The notes under the pieces were generated by a model. That model saw nothing but the letters and a program-made list of their open reading frames with translations, ran no database searches and was not told where the DNA came from. DNA of 64,000 bases from Streptosporangiaceae bacterium (GTDB taxonomy: Bacteria; Actinomycetota; Actinomycetes; Streptosporangiales; Streptosporangiaceae), in NCBI GenBank assembly GCA_025934375.1, contig JAICYD010000017.1:1-64000 (forward strand), given 5' to 3'. This document shows, piece by piece, positions 53,335 through 62,513 of the stretch. Made by a program: the position numbers and the translations under genes. Positions within the stretch are counted from its first letter, which is position 1. Each line of letters opens with the position of its first letter.

Positions 53335-55068
53335 ATGACACCTGGCCTGGCAGGTTTCGTGGTCGCAGGCGCTGAGCCGCACTGGGATGACGCGCTCGAC
53401 AGCGTGATGGCCGCGCTCGCCGAGACGTTCGCGCTCGCGCCCGCCCGGGCCGGCGCCCCGGGGGGTGGCCGGCGCCGTACCTGGCTCGATACGTTCGACT
53501 GGCGGCTGTACCGTGCCGGCTTGCTGCTGGAGTACGTGACCGCGAACCGGGCCGGCCAGCTGGTCCTCACCAGCGTCGGCGCCAGCGCCGCCGGCGATCC
53601 CGAGCCGGTGGTGCAGCCGGTGACGGGGTGGCGCGTGGTGCAGCCGTGCCTGTTCGACCACTTGCCCGACGGGCCGGTGACCGACCGGATCGCCGGGGTC
53701 ATCGCCCCCCGCGCGCTGCTCCCGCTGGTCACGGTGGCGACCACGGCGAGCGTGACCAGCCTGCTCAACGAGGACGGCAAGACCGTCGCCCGGCTGCTCA
53801 TCGAGCGTCCCGTGATCACCGCGGGCCACATAGGCACTGCTGGGAGCGAAGCCAGGATCGACCTGCCGCCGCGCCTTTCCGTCACCGAGGTGCGCGGCTA
53901 TCCCGGGCCCGCCCGCCGGGCCGCGCGGATCATGGCGCTGGCTCCCCAGATCGAGCCGGGCGCGCCCGGCGGCAGCCCCGAAAAGGCGTTGCTGGACGAG
54001 GCCCTCGCTGCCATCGGCACTCGCGCGGGCAATTACTCCAACAAGGTCGACGCGAAGATCACCGCCGACATGGCGTCCGCCCGGGCGGTCGCGACCATCC
54101 TCCTCACGCTGCTCGGCGCGGTCGAGGTGAACGTCAATGGGGTGCTGCGCGACACCGACACGGAGTTCCTGCACGACCTGCGGGTCGCGGTGCGCCGGAC
54201 CCGCGCGGCCATCAAGCTGCTCGGGGAAGTCCTCGGGCTGGCCGACGACGTGCTGGACCAGTTCGCCGCCGACTTCAAGTGGCTGGGCGATGTCACCACG
54301 CCGGTGCGCGACCTGGACGTCCACCTGCTGGACTTCGCCGACATGACCGCCCAGCTCAAGGCGGCCAAGCCCACGGACCTGGACCCCTTCCGCGATTTCC
54401 TCGTTCAGCGCCGCGCCCGCGAGTTCCGCGCGCTGGCCCGCGCGCTGCGCTCCCCGCGATTCGGCCAGCTCACGGCCAACTGGCGGGCGACGCTGACTGC
54501 CATCGCGGACGGCCAGCCGCGCAGGCCCGGCAAGCCGGGCAAGGGAGCGGCCAAGCCCGCGCTACCAGGCCGCCCGGATCCCCTGGCGAGCGCGCAGACC
54601 GCGGGTGGGCTGGCCATCGACCGCACCCGGGTTGCCTTTCGCAAGGTCGCCCGCCGGGGCGGCGCGATCACCAGTGACTCGCCCGCCGAGAGCCTCCATG
54701 ACCTGCGCAAGCGAGCGAAGGAACTGCGGTACGCCCTGGAGTTCTTCGCGCCACTGCATGACAAGCAGGACTACGCGGCGGTGCTGGGAGACCTGAAACG
54801 GCTGCAGGATTGCCTTGGCGAGTTCCAGGACACCGAGGTGCAGATGGAGGAGATCCGCGCGCTCGCCGAGGCGATGCTGAGCGCGCAGGCGGCCTCGCGG
54901 GGGGCCATCGCGCGGACCGTGCTGGCGATGGGTGAGATCACGTCCGGGCTGGCCACCCGGCAGGTGGGGGCGCGGGACGCCTTCGAGAACCGGTTCGCCG
55001 GCTTCGCCGGTCAAGACGGGCAGCGCCGGATGGCCGTCCTGCTGCACCGGACGGGAGGTGCCGCGTGA
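53335..55068 (+). CDS. CYTH-like/CHAD-domain protein, putative polyphosphate-granule protein
   Basis: A 577-residue protein. The N-terminal 220 residues look like a degenerate CYTH (triphosphate tunnel) domain: TWLDTFDWRLYRAGLLLEY and later TARLLIER-like strands, but the EXEXK signature is missing. From about 250 to 570 is a CHAD domain with its conserved His in FLHDLRVAVRRTRAAIKLL (near 278) and SLHDLRKRAKELRYALEFF (near 455), both followed by many Arg/Lys. CHAD domains bind polyphosphate and localise to its granules. The ATG follows AGAGGAG. The next gene, ParA-like, overlaps by four bases, and PHO-box-like repeats lie upstream, so phosphate control is likely. Confidence 0.88.
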   Translation: MTPGLAGFVVAGAEPHWDDALDSVMAALAETFALAPARAGAPGGGRRRTWLDTFDWRLYRAGLLLEYVTANRAGQLVLTSVGASAAGDPEPVVQPVTGWRVVQPCLFDHLPDGPVTDRIAGVIAPRALLPLVTVATTASVTSLLNEDGKTVARLLIERPVITAGHIGTAGSEARIDLPPRLSVTEVRGYPGPARRAARIMALAPQIEPGAPGGSPEKALLDEALAAIGTRAGNYSNKVDAKITADMASARAVATILLTLLGAVEVNVNGVLRDTDTEFLHDLRVAVRRTRAAIKLLGEVLGLADDVLDQFAADFKWLGDVTTPVRDLDVHLLDFADMTAQLKAAKPTDLDPFRDFLVQRRAREFRALARALRSPRFGQLTANWRATLTAIADGQPRRPGKPGKGAAKPALPGRPDPLASAQTAGGLAIDRTRVAFRKVARRGGAITSDSPAESLHDLRKRAKELRYALEFFAPLHDKQDYAAVLGDLKRLQDCLGEFQDTEVQMEEIRALAEAMLSAQAASRGAIARTVLAMGEITSGLATRQVGARDAFENRFAGFAGQDGQRRMAVLLHRTGGAA

Positions 55069-55814
55069 GGATCTACGCGACGTACAACATCAAGGGTGGC
55101 GTCGGGAAGACCACCACCGCGGTCAACCTGGCCTACCTGGCGGCGGCCGACGGCCTGCGCACCGTGCTGTGGGACCTGGACCCGCAGGGCGCGGCGAGCT
55201 TCATGTTCCGAGTCAAGCCGCGGGTCAAGGGCGGCGGCCGGGCGTTGATCCGCGGCCAGCGCTCGCTCGACGACGCGATCAAGGGCACCGACTTCGAGCG
55301 CCTCGACCTCATCCCGGCCGACTTCACCTACCGCAACATGGACCTGCTGCTGGACAAGGGGCCGGAGGCCAAGCAGAGCCGCAAGCTGTCGAGGCTGCTG
55401 GCCCCGCTGGCGGTCGAGTACGACGCCGTCTTCCTCGACTGCCCCCCGTCGATCTCGCTGGTCTCCGAGAACGTGCTGCACGCCGCGGACACGATCATCG
55501 TCCCGCTCATCCCGACGACCCTGTCGGTGCGGACGCTGGAGCAACTGACCGACTTCATCGCCGGGTTCAGCGGGCGGCGCCCGGACGTGCTGGCGTTCTT
55601 CTCCATGGTCGACCGCCGCAAGAAGCTCCACCGGGAGATCACCGAGGAACTGTCCGCGAAACGACCTGACGTTGCCGCCACCATTGTCCCCTCGGCCACG
55701 CTGATCGAGCGGATGTCCGTCGAGCGCTCCCCGGTCTCGGCGTTCGCGCCCGGCTCGGCGGCCGCCAGGGCCTACCGGGCGCTGTGGACCGAAGTCCGCG
55801 AGGGGCTGGACTAA
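55065..55814 (+). CDS. Orphan ParA/MinD-family ATPase
   Basis: A 249-residue ParA-like ATPase has the deviant Walker A motif NIKGGVGKTTTAVNLAYLA, Walker A' in VLWDLDPQGAASFMF, and Walker B in VFLDCPPSISLVSENVL. No helix-turn-helix precedes it and no parB or parS-like gene is adjacent, so it is not a plasmid or chromosome partition locus. Such stand-alone ParA proteins position cargos (carboxysomes, chemotaxis clusters, storage granules) over the nucleoid. GTG start inside the CHAD gene's last codons means tight coupling; the CHAD protein is the likely cargo adaptor. That role is inference. Confidence 0.9.
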   Translation: MRIYATYNIKGGVGKTTTAVNLAYLAAADGLRTVLWDLDPQGAASFMFRVKPRVKGGGRALIRGQRSLDDAIKGTDFERLDLIPADFTYRNMDLLLDKGPEAKQSRKLSRLLAPLAVEYDAVFLDCPPSISLVSENVLHAADTIIVPLIPTTLSVRTLEQLTDFIAGFSGRRPDVLAFFSMVDRRKKLHREITEELSAKRPDVAATIVPSATLIERMSVERSPVSAFAPGSAAARAYRALWTEVREGLD

Positions 55815-55827
55815 GCAGCTTTGGCGG

Positions 55828-55864
55828 GCCTGATGGCTCGCTCCGCTCGCCACGACAGTCAGGC
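55828..55864 (+). terminator. Hairpin after the CHAD-ParA operon
   Basis: GCCTGA (55828-55833) pairs with TCAGGC (55859-55864); an inner TGGC/GCCA pair extends it. It starts about 13 bases after the parA-like stop. No T-run. The rest of the 250-base gap to the HsdS gene shows nothing else clear. Confidence 0.4.
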
Positions 55865-56065
55865 AGTCCCTCCACCGGCGAGTCCCAGCAGCCCCACCCG
55901 TTCACTCTGCGTACTAGCGGCCAGACAATGCGACAAAGCGCCTCCATTTTTTGGTTCCCTGGTATGCAAGGTTGCGATGTGCCGGGTTTTTGGGGGGCGC
56001 GGTGTGCGACACGGCGGGTCGGAGGGCTTGGCATGTCAGCGAACGAGAGTGACTAAGGTGGGCTC

Positions 56066-57205
56066 GTGGGCTCCTGGCCGGAGGTGGCGATCGGGGAGCT
56101 TGGGCGGGTCGTCACCGGGGCCACGCCCAGGGCCGGGGACGGCGACTCCTGGGGAGATGAGGTTGACTTCCTCACGCCCGGCGACCAGCGGGCCGGCCTG
56201 CGCACCGCCGAGGCCGCGCGCAGGCTATCGGCGGCGGGCGCCCGGCGGCTGGCCTCCCGGCTCGTCCCGGCCGGGTCCACCTGCGTGACCTGCATCGGCG
56301 CGACGACCGGGAAGACTTCACTGACGGCGCGCCCCGCCGTGACGAACCAGCAGATCAACTCGGTCGTGCCCGATCCGGCGGTGGTCCGGCCCGCCTTCTT
56401 GTACTACCTGCTGAGTGCGCACGCCCCACGCGTCGCCCAGGTGGCCAGCGGGTCGGCCGCGCCGATTATCAACAAGCGGCAGTTCGAGCGGCTCCGGGTG
56501 CCGGTTCCGCCTATGTCAGAGCAGGACCGGGTCGCCGCGATACTCAGCGCCCTGGACGACAAGGTCGCCGCGAACGAGCGAACTACCCGGCTCGCGCTCG
56601 GCCTGGCCGAAGCGCTCTTTGAGCAAGCATTGTCCCAGCAAGCACTGTCTGGGCGGGGCTGGACGTGCCGCCTGGCCGATATCGCGGACCTGCGGTACGG
56701 CAAGCCCCTCCCGGCGGCCCGCCGCCGGGAGGGGAAGGTCCCCGTCTACGGCAGCGCGGGAGTGACCGGCCATCATGACGAGGCGCTGGTTCGCGGGCCG
56801 GGCATCATCGTCGGCCGCAAGGGCACGGCGGGCGCGGTCCACTGGTCGCCGGGCGACTTCTTCCCTATCGACACCGTCTTCTACATCGCGCCGAAAGCCG
56901 GCTTCACGGGGCCACTAGAGGTGCTGTTCCTCGCGGTAAGGCGGGCGCGGCTGACCGCCCTGCGATCGGATTCCGCGGTCCCCGGCCTGAGCCGGGCCGG
57001 CGCCCTGACCGCGCGGATCCAGCTTCCCGGCCCGGCGCCCGCCGCTGAGCTCCAGCGGCAGGCACGCCCCCTGTTTGAGCTGCGTGAAGCCCTGGCGACG
57101 GAGTCCGCGCACGTGGCTAGCGTGCGCGACACGCTGATCCCGCACCTGGTATTGGGCAGGCCTGTTGGGCATTGGAGGTATCTGAGCCAGGAGTGTTCCC
57201 TCTAG
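56066..57205 (+). CDS. Type I restriction specificity subunit HsdS (orphan)
   Basis: A 379-residue HsdS with two target-recognition halves. The first (1-150) opens WPEVAIGELGRVVTGATPR and closes with the conserved KRQFERLRVPVPPMSEQDRVAAILSALDDKV helix; the second (about 200-365) has LADIADLRYGKPLPAA...PVYGSAGVTGHHDEAL...IIVGRKGTAGAVHW and ends in an amphipathic helix (ESAHVASVRDTLIPHLVLGR). HsdS directs HsdM and HsdR to a bipartite site; neither partner gene lies in the window, so it is an orphan here. GTG start, AAGGTG six bases upstream. The GAF-like gene follows after seven bases. Confidence 0.88.
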   Translation: MGSWPEVAIGELGRVVTGATPRAGDGDSWGDEVDFLTPGDQRAGLRTAEAARRLSAAGARRLASRLVPAGSTCVTCIGATTGKTSLTARPAVTNQQINSVVPDPAVVRPAFLYYLLSAHAPRVAQVASGSAAPIINKRQFERLRVPVPPMSEQDRVAAILSALDDKVAANERTTRLALGLAEALFEQALSQQALSGRGWTCRLADIADLRYGKPLPAARRREGKVPVYGSAGVTGHHDEALVRGPGIIVGRKGTAGAVHWSPGDFFPIDTVFYIAPKAGFTGPLEVLFLAVRRARLTALRSDSAVPGLSRAGALTARIQLPGPAPAAELQRQARPLFELREALATESAHVASVRDTLIPHLVLGRPVGHWRYLSQECSL

Positions 57206-57212
57206 GGATTGC

Positions 57213-57674
57213 GTGGACTTCATTGAAATGACCGCTACCAGTTTTCTGCGTGAGGCGTTTCAGGCTGACCGCGTCGGGATCTGGCACGTCGACCTGGCCG
57301 GGGCAGAAAGCTACTGCCTGGCCGACGCGCCCGTCCCGCCCGAGGCCTTCCACGACTACGCCCTCCGTCATCCCCTCATCCGCAGCTTCCGCGACACCGG
57401 GTCGCTCGCGCCCTTGCGGGACAGCGACCTGCGTGCCGACCCCGGCGCCGCCGACGCCGGGCCGGGCACGCTCGCGATCCCGCTGGCCGTCGGGGAACAG
57501 CATGTCCGCGTGGTGTCCATCTCCAGGGTCAGCTCGGCCTTCTCGGCCAGGGAGCTCCTCCTGGCCGGTCACCTGCAGCCCGTCCTGGCCGGGATCTGGC
57601 CGGTGAAGCGGGTGGCGCCGGAGGAGGATGGGCCCGTCACGGCCGCCTGCGAGTGCTTACCGCCAGGCCGGTAA
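57213..57674 (+). CDS. GAF-like sensor domain protein lacking a DNA-binding domain
   Basis: A 153-residue protein with the pattern of the N-terminal GAF domain of LuxR-type regulators: FREAFQADRVGIWHVDLAG-like start, ALRHPLIRSFRDTGSLAPLRDSDLR, TLAIPLAVGEQHVRVVSISR, SAFSARELLLAGHLQPVL. In such regulators a LuxR helix-turn-helix follows; here the protein stops and no HTH is seen in any frame before the converging FUSC gene. Either the gene is a truncated regulator or a single-domain sensor. GTG start, seven bases after hsdS, so probably co-transcribed. Some doubt remains on the fold. Confidence 0.6.
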   Translation: MDFIEMTATSFLREAFQADRVGIWHVDLAGAESYCLADAPVPPEAFHDYALRHPLIRSFRDTGSLAPLRDSDLRADPGAADAGPGTLAIPLAVGEQHVRVVSISRVSSAFSARELLLAGHLQPVLAGIWPVKRVAPEEDGPVTAACECLPPGR

Positions 57675-57688
57675 CCAGCCCCGGCGGC

Positions 57689-59020
57689 TCATCCGCGCCC
57701 GGCCGGGCTCCGCCCGGCGGCGGGCGGTGAGCGGCGAGTCACCGGCCGGGCGATGCCGGGGCGCAGGCGCGGACGTGGCCGGCGATGGCTGATCGCGTCG
57801 TCCCGGCCCGCATGCCGCTGCCAGGGGATGCCATCCACCTGCAAGCCGGTGCGCAGCCGGTCCACGTGCGACAAGATCTCCCCGCGCAGCGGCCACTCAG
57901 CCTCATCGGCGGCGAGCTTGCCCGCATCCGGCTCCAGCACGCCGGCCAGTTCGTTCCGCTTGTGGTGCGCCTCGGCGAGTTGCCCGGCCAGTTCCTCCTC
58001 CAAGGCCACGCCAGGCGCCGGGAGGCCGCGCATGAGCTCCCCGTACGTGCGGGTCGCGGTGCTGAGCTGGCTGAGCACGTCGGCGAGGCGGGCGCGCGTG
58101 CGCGGATCACGGGTGGGGGCGTCGCGGGGATCGCGCCCGCTGTCGACGATCGACCGGGCCAGCCCGCGCAGGTACAAGGCCGAGTGATCTAGGGCCTCCA
58201 GCCCGCTGCGCAGGGCCACCTCGTGCGCGGTCACCTCATCCGGGGCCAGCCGGAGCGCACGCGGGTTGAGCCGCGTGCTGTCTTCGGCATCGCGGAGCGC
58301 GTCATCGACCCGCTCGATCTCACCGCGCAGGTCACGGGCGTGCTCCAGCAGCTCGCGGGCGCGATCTTGGCTCGTCTGGACGGCGTCGGGGCTGTCTTCA
58401 TCGGGCGCCGCGCGCAGGCCGTCGGCCATCTCGCCGAGCATGGCCGCCACCCGGCCGGCCAGCTCCCCGACCGCGTCCCGGGCGGGCCGGGTGCGCAGCC
58501 GCCCGAAGGCCAGCCCGCCGAGTAGCCCGATGCCGGTGCCGACCAGCGTGTCCATGATCCGGCCGGTAGCCGCCGAGCCGTGCTCGGAGACCGAGAAGAT
58601 CAGCATGGCGCTAATCGGGACCTCGAGGAAGTCATCGCCTAGGCGCAGCAGCCGGCCGATGATCAGGGTGACCGCGATCAGCAGGCCGAGCAGCCACCAG
58701 TTGTAGGGAACGAAGGCGGACACGGCGACGGCTATGAGGACGCCGACGGTTACCGAGGCCACCTTGCGCAGCCCGGCCGTGAGCGTCTGGAACACGCTGG
58801 CCTGCAGCACGAGCAGCGCTGTCAGCGGGGCGAGCACTGGCCGCGGGGTCCCTACCGGGATCTCCAGCGCGACCAGGTAGGCGACCGTCGCCGTGATGGT
58901 CAGCCGCGTGATGTGCCCCGCCGTCAGCCGGGCGGGGCCGATGCTGGCCAGCCGGAGATCGCCGAGCCTCAGGGCAGCGAGCCGACGAGATTTGATGTTT
59001 GCGATGCGAAGAAGGCGCAT
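57689..59020 (-). CDS. FUSC/ArAE-family membrane transporter
   Basis: A 443-residue protein has about six hydrophobic helices in the first 185 residues (ARLTAGHITRLTITATVAYLVALEI start; VLAPLTALLVLQASVFQTLTAGLRKVASVTVGVLIAV; the motif TLVGTGIGLLGGLAFGRLR) followed by a long cytoplasmic helical domain. This fits the FUSC/aromatic acid exporter group. A Pro/Arg-rich tail ends it. Substrate is unknown; relatives export aromatic acids or hydrophobic compounds. It converges with the GAF-like gene (14-base gap). Confidence 0.85.
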   Translation of the reverse strand: MRLLRIANIKSRRLAALRLGDLRLASIGPARLTAGHITRLTITATVAYLVALEIPVGTPRPVLAPLTALLVLQASVFQTLTAGLRKVASVTVGVLIAVAVSAFVPYNWWLLGLLIAVTLIIGRLLRLGDDFLEVPISAMLIFSVSEHGSAATGRIMDTLVGTGIGLLGGLAFGRLRTRPARDAVGELAGRVAAMLGEMADGLRAAPDEDSPDAVQTSQDRARELLEHARDLRGEIERVDDALRDAEDSTRLNPRALRLAPDEVTAHEVALRSGLEALDHSALYLRGLARSIVDSGRDPRDAPTRDPRTRARLADVLSQLSTATRTYGELMRGLPAPGVALEEELAGQLAEAHHKRNELAGVLEPDAGKLAADEAEWPLRGEILSHVDRLRTGLQVDGIPWQRHAGRDDAISHRRPRPRLRPGIARPVTRRSPPAAGRSPAGRG

Positions 59021-59344
59021 GTCAGACCGGTGGGGTAGTGGGCGGGCATGGTCGGGAGCGCCTGTGATGATCCCCCGTTCCTAACCACGAACGCGTGCTG
59101 CCGGCGTTTATTCCGGGCAACACCGCTATGCCGGGCCACGGCTACTCCCCGCAATGCCGCGTGGACGGTGTGAACCAGCGGGACCATGGTGGCGTTGAGC
59201 ATGAACGTTGCGAATCCACCAAGTTGTCGGGAACAGTGCGGGCATGACGCATTCACGCTATCTATCCCCGTGCAGAGTTGCGCGATTCACGGGGACACGC
59301 CGCGATGGGCGTATTACAGTCTGACATGGGGAAGGGTCGTTCCA

Positions 59345-61516
59345 TTGTCACTACAAGGGGGAAGACTGCCCGCGGAGGCCACACGGTTCTTCGGGCGGTC
59401 CGATGAGATTGCCGCCATCCGGGGCGCGGTCGGGCGTAGCCGCCTAGTCACGCTGACCGGTCCCGGCGGTGTGGGCAAGACGCGCCTGGCCATCCACGTC
59501 GCGCGGGCGCTCGACAGCGCGTTCCCGGACGGCGTGTTCCTGGTGCCGTTGTCCGGGTTGCGCGATGACCGGCTGCTGCCCGGCACCGTGGCGGCCGCGC
59601 TCGGGCTGGCCGGGGAAGCAGTCCCGGCCGGGGAAGCGGGTCTGCTGCCCCGGGTGAGCGGCAAGCGCATGCTGCTCATCCTGGACACCTGCGAGCACCT
59701 GCTCGACGAGTGCGCCGCCTTCGCCGACCGGCTGCTGCGCGGCGCGGACGGGCCGAGGCTGATCGTTACCAGCCGGCAGGCGCTTGACGTGCCCGGCGAG
59801 GTCGTCTACCCGATCATGCCGCTGGCCGTGCCCGGTGACGGCGGTGACGCGCTCGCGCTGTTCACCGACCGGGTCCAGGCGGTGATGCCCGGGTTCCGGG
59901 TCACCAACGCGAATCGCGCGCAGGTCGTCATGCTGTGCCGGGGCCTGGACGGCATCCCGCTGGCCATCGAGCTGGCGGCGGTGCGGATCCGCACGGTCGG
60001 CCTGGCGGAGATGCTCACGCGGCTCGGCGACCGGCTTCGCCTGCTTGGCGGCACCGGGGGCCAGGGACCCGGCCGGCATCAGACGCTCCGCGCGATGATC
60101 GGCTGGAGCTATGAGCTGTGCTCGCCGGCCGAGCGGCTGTTGTGGGCGCGGCTGTCGGTGTTCGCCGGGGAGTTCGGGCTGGAGGCGGCGGAGCAGGTCT
60201 GCGCGGGTGACGGGCTCGCCAGCGAGACCCTGGTCGACACCCTGGTCGGGCTGGTCGACAAGTCGATCGTGACCCGCGTCGACAGCGAAGTCGGCGCGCG
60301 GTACCGGCTGCTGGACACGATCAGGGAGTTCGGCGCGGAACTGCTCGCTGACAGCACGCCGTACCCGCGCCGGCACCGGGATTACTTCCTAGCGCTGGCC
60401 CGCGCCTTCGGCGCGGCGTACTACGGCGGGGATCAGGCTGGCGAAGTCCGGCGGCTGAGTGCCGATCACGCCAACCTGCGGCTGGCCCTGGAGGGCTTCC
60501 TGGACGACGGGAATGACTCGGCCGACCAGGCGCGGGCCGGGCTGGAGATGGCGACCGCGCTGTGGGGATTCTGGGCGACCACCAGCCAGCTGGGCGAAGG
60601 GCGCTACTGGCTGGGGCGGATGCTCGACCAGGTGCCCGACGCGCGCGGAGACAAGGCAATCTGCGCCTGGCTGGGCGGCCTGTTCATGGACGGGCAGCTG
60701 GGCAAGGACGACATCGTGCGGATGCTCACGCACCTGCGCGCGGCCGTGGCCGCCAGCGGCGATGAGGCCAGCCTGGCCTGGACGGACGGCTACCTCACGC
60801 TGGCCAGCGCGCTGCGCGGCGACCCGGTCGGCAACGCCGCCGCCTACGCGGGCGTCCTGGAGAGGTTCACCCGGCTGGGTGACTCGCGCGGCCTGGTCAC
60901 CAGCTCCCTGTGCAAGGCCATCGTCCACCTGCTGCACAAGGAGCTGGTGGCGGCGATCGCCGAGTGCGACCAGGTGCTGCGCCGCCTGCCCGAGGGTGAA
61001 TGCTGGCTACGCGGCTGGGCGCTGTGGTGGCGGGGTTTCGCGTCCTGGCGGGCGGGAGACGCCGCCACGGCGGCCGAATGTTACCGCGCCGGGGTGCGGC
61101 TGCGCCGGAGCACCGGGTGCGAGTGCATGATGGGGGTGGCTCCGTTCCTGGACGGGATGGCGTGGCTGGCGGCAGCGGAGGGCGATTACGGCCGGGTCGC
61201 GCGTCTGCAGGGCGCCGCGGACGGGATATGGGCATCGGCGGTCAGCATCCCCCGGCTCGGCATGTCATTGCTGAACCGCCAGGACGAGCTGGCCCGTCAG
61301 CGCGCCCGGGCGGCGCTCGGCCAGCCGGAATTCGAGCGCCTGCACGCGGCCGGGGCGCTGGCGGATCCGCCGGAAGTGCTGCGATTCGCCCTCGCGGCGC
61401 CGGGGCCGCTGAGCCCGGCGCGGCGCTCACTGACGCCGCGCCGGAGCTGGCCGGGCAGGCGGCGGGGCCGGCCCCGGGCGCGCAACCACCTGCCCCCAGC
61501 GCGTGGGACGTGCTGA
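59345..61516 (+). CDS. LuxR-type ATPase transcriptional regulator (COG3903-like), frame broken before the HTH
   Basis: Residues 1-310 form an NB-ARC/AAA-type ATPase: Walker [21 protein letters not shown], Walker [17 protein letters not shown], sensor LIVTSRQAL, and [19 protein letters not shown]. Helical TPR-like repeats follow to about residue 690. Relatives end in a LuxR HTH, but this frame runs into a Pro/Arg-rich nonsense tail after [13 protein letters not shown]. The HTH is intact in the next frame (see 61417-61728). The loss of one base near 61395-61440 explains it. I place the start at TTG 59345 with GGGGAAGGG eight bases upstream; the frame is open back to 59186. Confidence 0.85.
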   Translation: MSLQGGRLPAEATRFFGRSDEIAAIRGAVGRSRLVTLTGPGGVGKTRLAIHVARALDSAFPDGVFLVPLSGLRDDRLLPGTVAAALGLAGEAVPAGEAGLLPRVSGKRMLLILDTCEHLLDECAAFADRLLRGADGPRLIVTSRQALDVPGEVVYPIMPLAVPGDGGDALALFTDRVQAVMPGFRVTNANRAQVVMLCRGLDGIPLAIELAAVRIRTVGLAEMLTRLGDRLRLLGGTGGQGPGRHQTLRAMIGWSYELCSPAERLLWARLSVFAGEFGLEAAEQVCAGDGLASETLVDTLVGLVDKSIVTRVDSEVGARYRLLDTIREFGAELLADSTPYPRRHRDYFLALARAFGAAYYGGDQAGEVRRLSADHANLRLALEGFLDDGNDSADQARAGLEMATALWGFWATTSQLGEGRYWLGRMLDQVPDARGDKAICAWLGGLFMDGQLGKDDIVRMLTHLRAAVAASGDEASLAWTDGYLTLASALRGDPVGNAAAYAGVLERFTRLGDSRGLVTSSLCKAIVHLLHKELVAAIAECDQVLRRLPEGECWLRGWALWWRGFASWRAGDAATAAECYRAGVRLRRSTGCECMMGVAPFLDGMAWLAAAEGDYGRVARLQGAADGIWASAVSIPRLGMSLLNRQDELARQRARAALGQPEFERLHAAGALADPPEVLRFALAAPGPLSPARRSLTPRRSWPGRRRGRPRARNHLPPARGTC

Positions 61517-61728
61517 CCGCCCGCGAGCGGGAGGTCGCGGCCCTGGTCGCCCAGGGCCTTACCAACCGGGATATCGCCGGCCGGCTGGTGGTGTCCAAGC
61601 GAACGGTGGACGCTCACGTGGAGCACATCCTGGCCAAGCTCGGCTTCGCCTCGCGGGTCCAGGTCGCCGCGCTGGCGCGGGTTCCCCCGCAAGCCGGGCA
61701 GGAGCTGGCTCTAGGCCAGGCTCGCTAG
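61417..61728 (+). pseudogene. LuxR helix-turn-helix domain, out of frame with its ATPase part
   Basis: In the frame one base behind the ATPase frame the text reads [14 protein letters not shown], a Pro/Ala linker, then [40 protein letters not shown] and [18 protein letters not shown]: a complete LuxR-type HTH. It is the missing C-terminus of the regulator. Whether the shift is real, programmed or a sequence error cannot be settled here. Confidence 0.85.
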
Positions 61729-62513
61729 GTGCCAGGGGTGAAGGAGGCCCCGCGGACTGCTTTTCCGTGCCAGTCCGTCAGGTCGACGGAGCCATCGAAG
61801 CGGGGTAACCGGACGCGCACGCATCGCGTAGGTTGCTGGCAGGTGTCGCTTATGTGACCATTGGCTACTTTGCTTGCATGACATATGCTTCTTTACTAGA
61901 CGTGAAGTTTTGAGCTACCTGGTCAGCGGCTCGCTCCAGTGGCGTGGCGAGCCTCACTGCCCCCATGGCCAGGCGGGTTCATGGTCGGCCGGCCTAGCCG
62001 GCCGAAGTGCCCACCCAGGGTCGCCAGCAGGCGGCGCACCGTCGCCAGCTGGGTTTCCTGCGTGGATTACTGGGTAGCGGACAGATGGGCATTGGTGCGG
62101 AACCGTGTGGTTACGGACGATAAGGTCCGAGCCCACGGCCGTTACTGATGCTCGACGAGTCCTTAGGTGCGGTCGTCGCCGCCAGGCAGTGTGCTGCCAG
62201 CACAGTGCGTTGCCGGCGCGGGTATCGCGGCACGCGCGTTGCCGGCACCGCGCGGCAAGCACGGCGGACAGGCAGGAGAGGGTCAGGCAGGATTCAGGCA
62301 GCCAAGCAAGGCTAGGCCCACCCGAGGCAGCCCGAGGCGGTGCCCGCGGCGAGACGGTCGACGGAAGGACGGCCGATGAAAACCGCGCACTTCGCCCCGG
62401 GCAATATTTACCTGTCCGAAACATGCCGATAAACGCACAGTTCAGGCAATTCGAGACACAGGGGGTGCTGTCGAAGCGTATGAGTGCAACGAATCGGGGA
62501 AGGAAAGCGTTAT
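61729..62513. other. Long intergenic region upstream of gpgS
   Basis: These 785 bases hold no gene I can support. There is an AT-rich, promoter-like segment (61850-61915), a 9-bp inverted repeat (61985-62005), and a GC-rich stretch with repeated TTGCCGGC words (62210-62265). Short open frames here lack ribosome sites. Confidence 0.5.
61985..62005. terminator. Inverted repeat in the intergenic region
   Basis: TCGGCCGGC, CTA, GCCGGCCGA: 9-bp perfect arms with a 3-base loop, about 260 bases after the LuxR gene. It could be a terminator or operator; no T-run is present. Confidence 0.35.
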
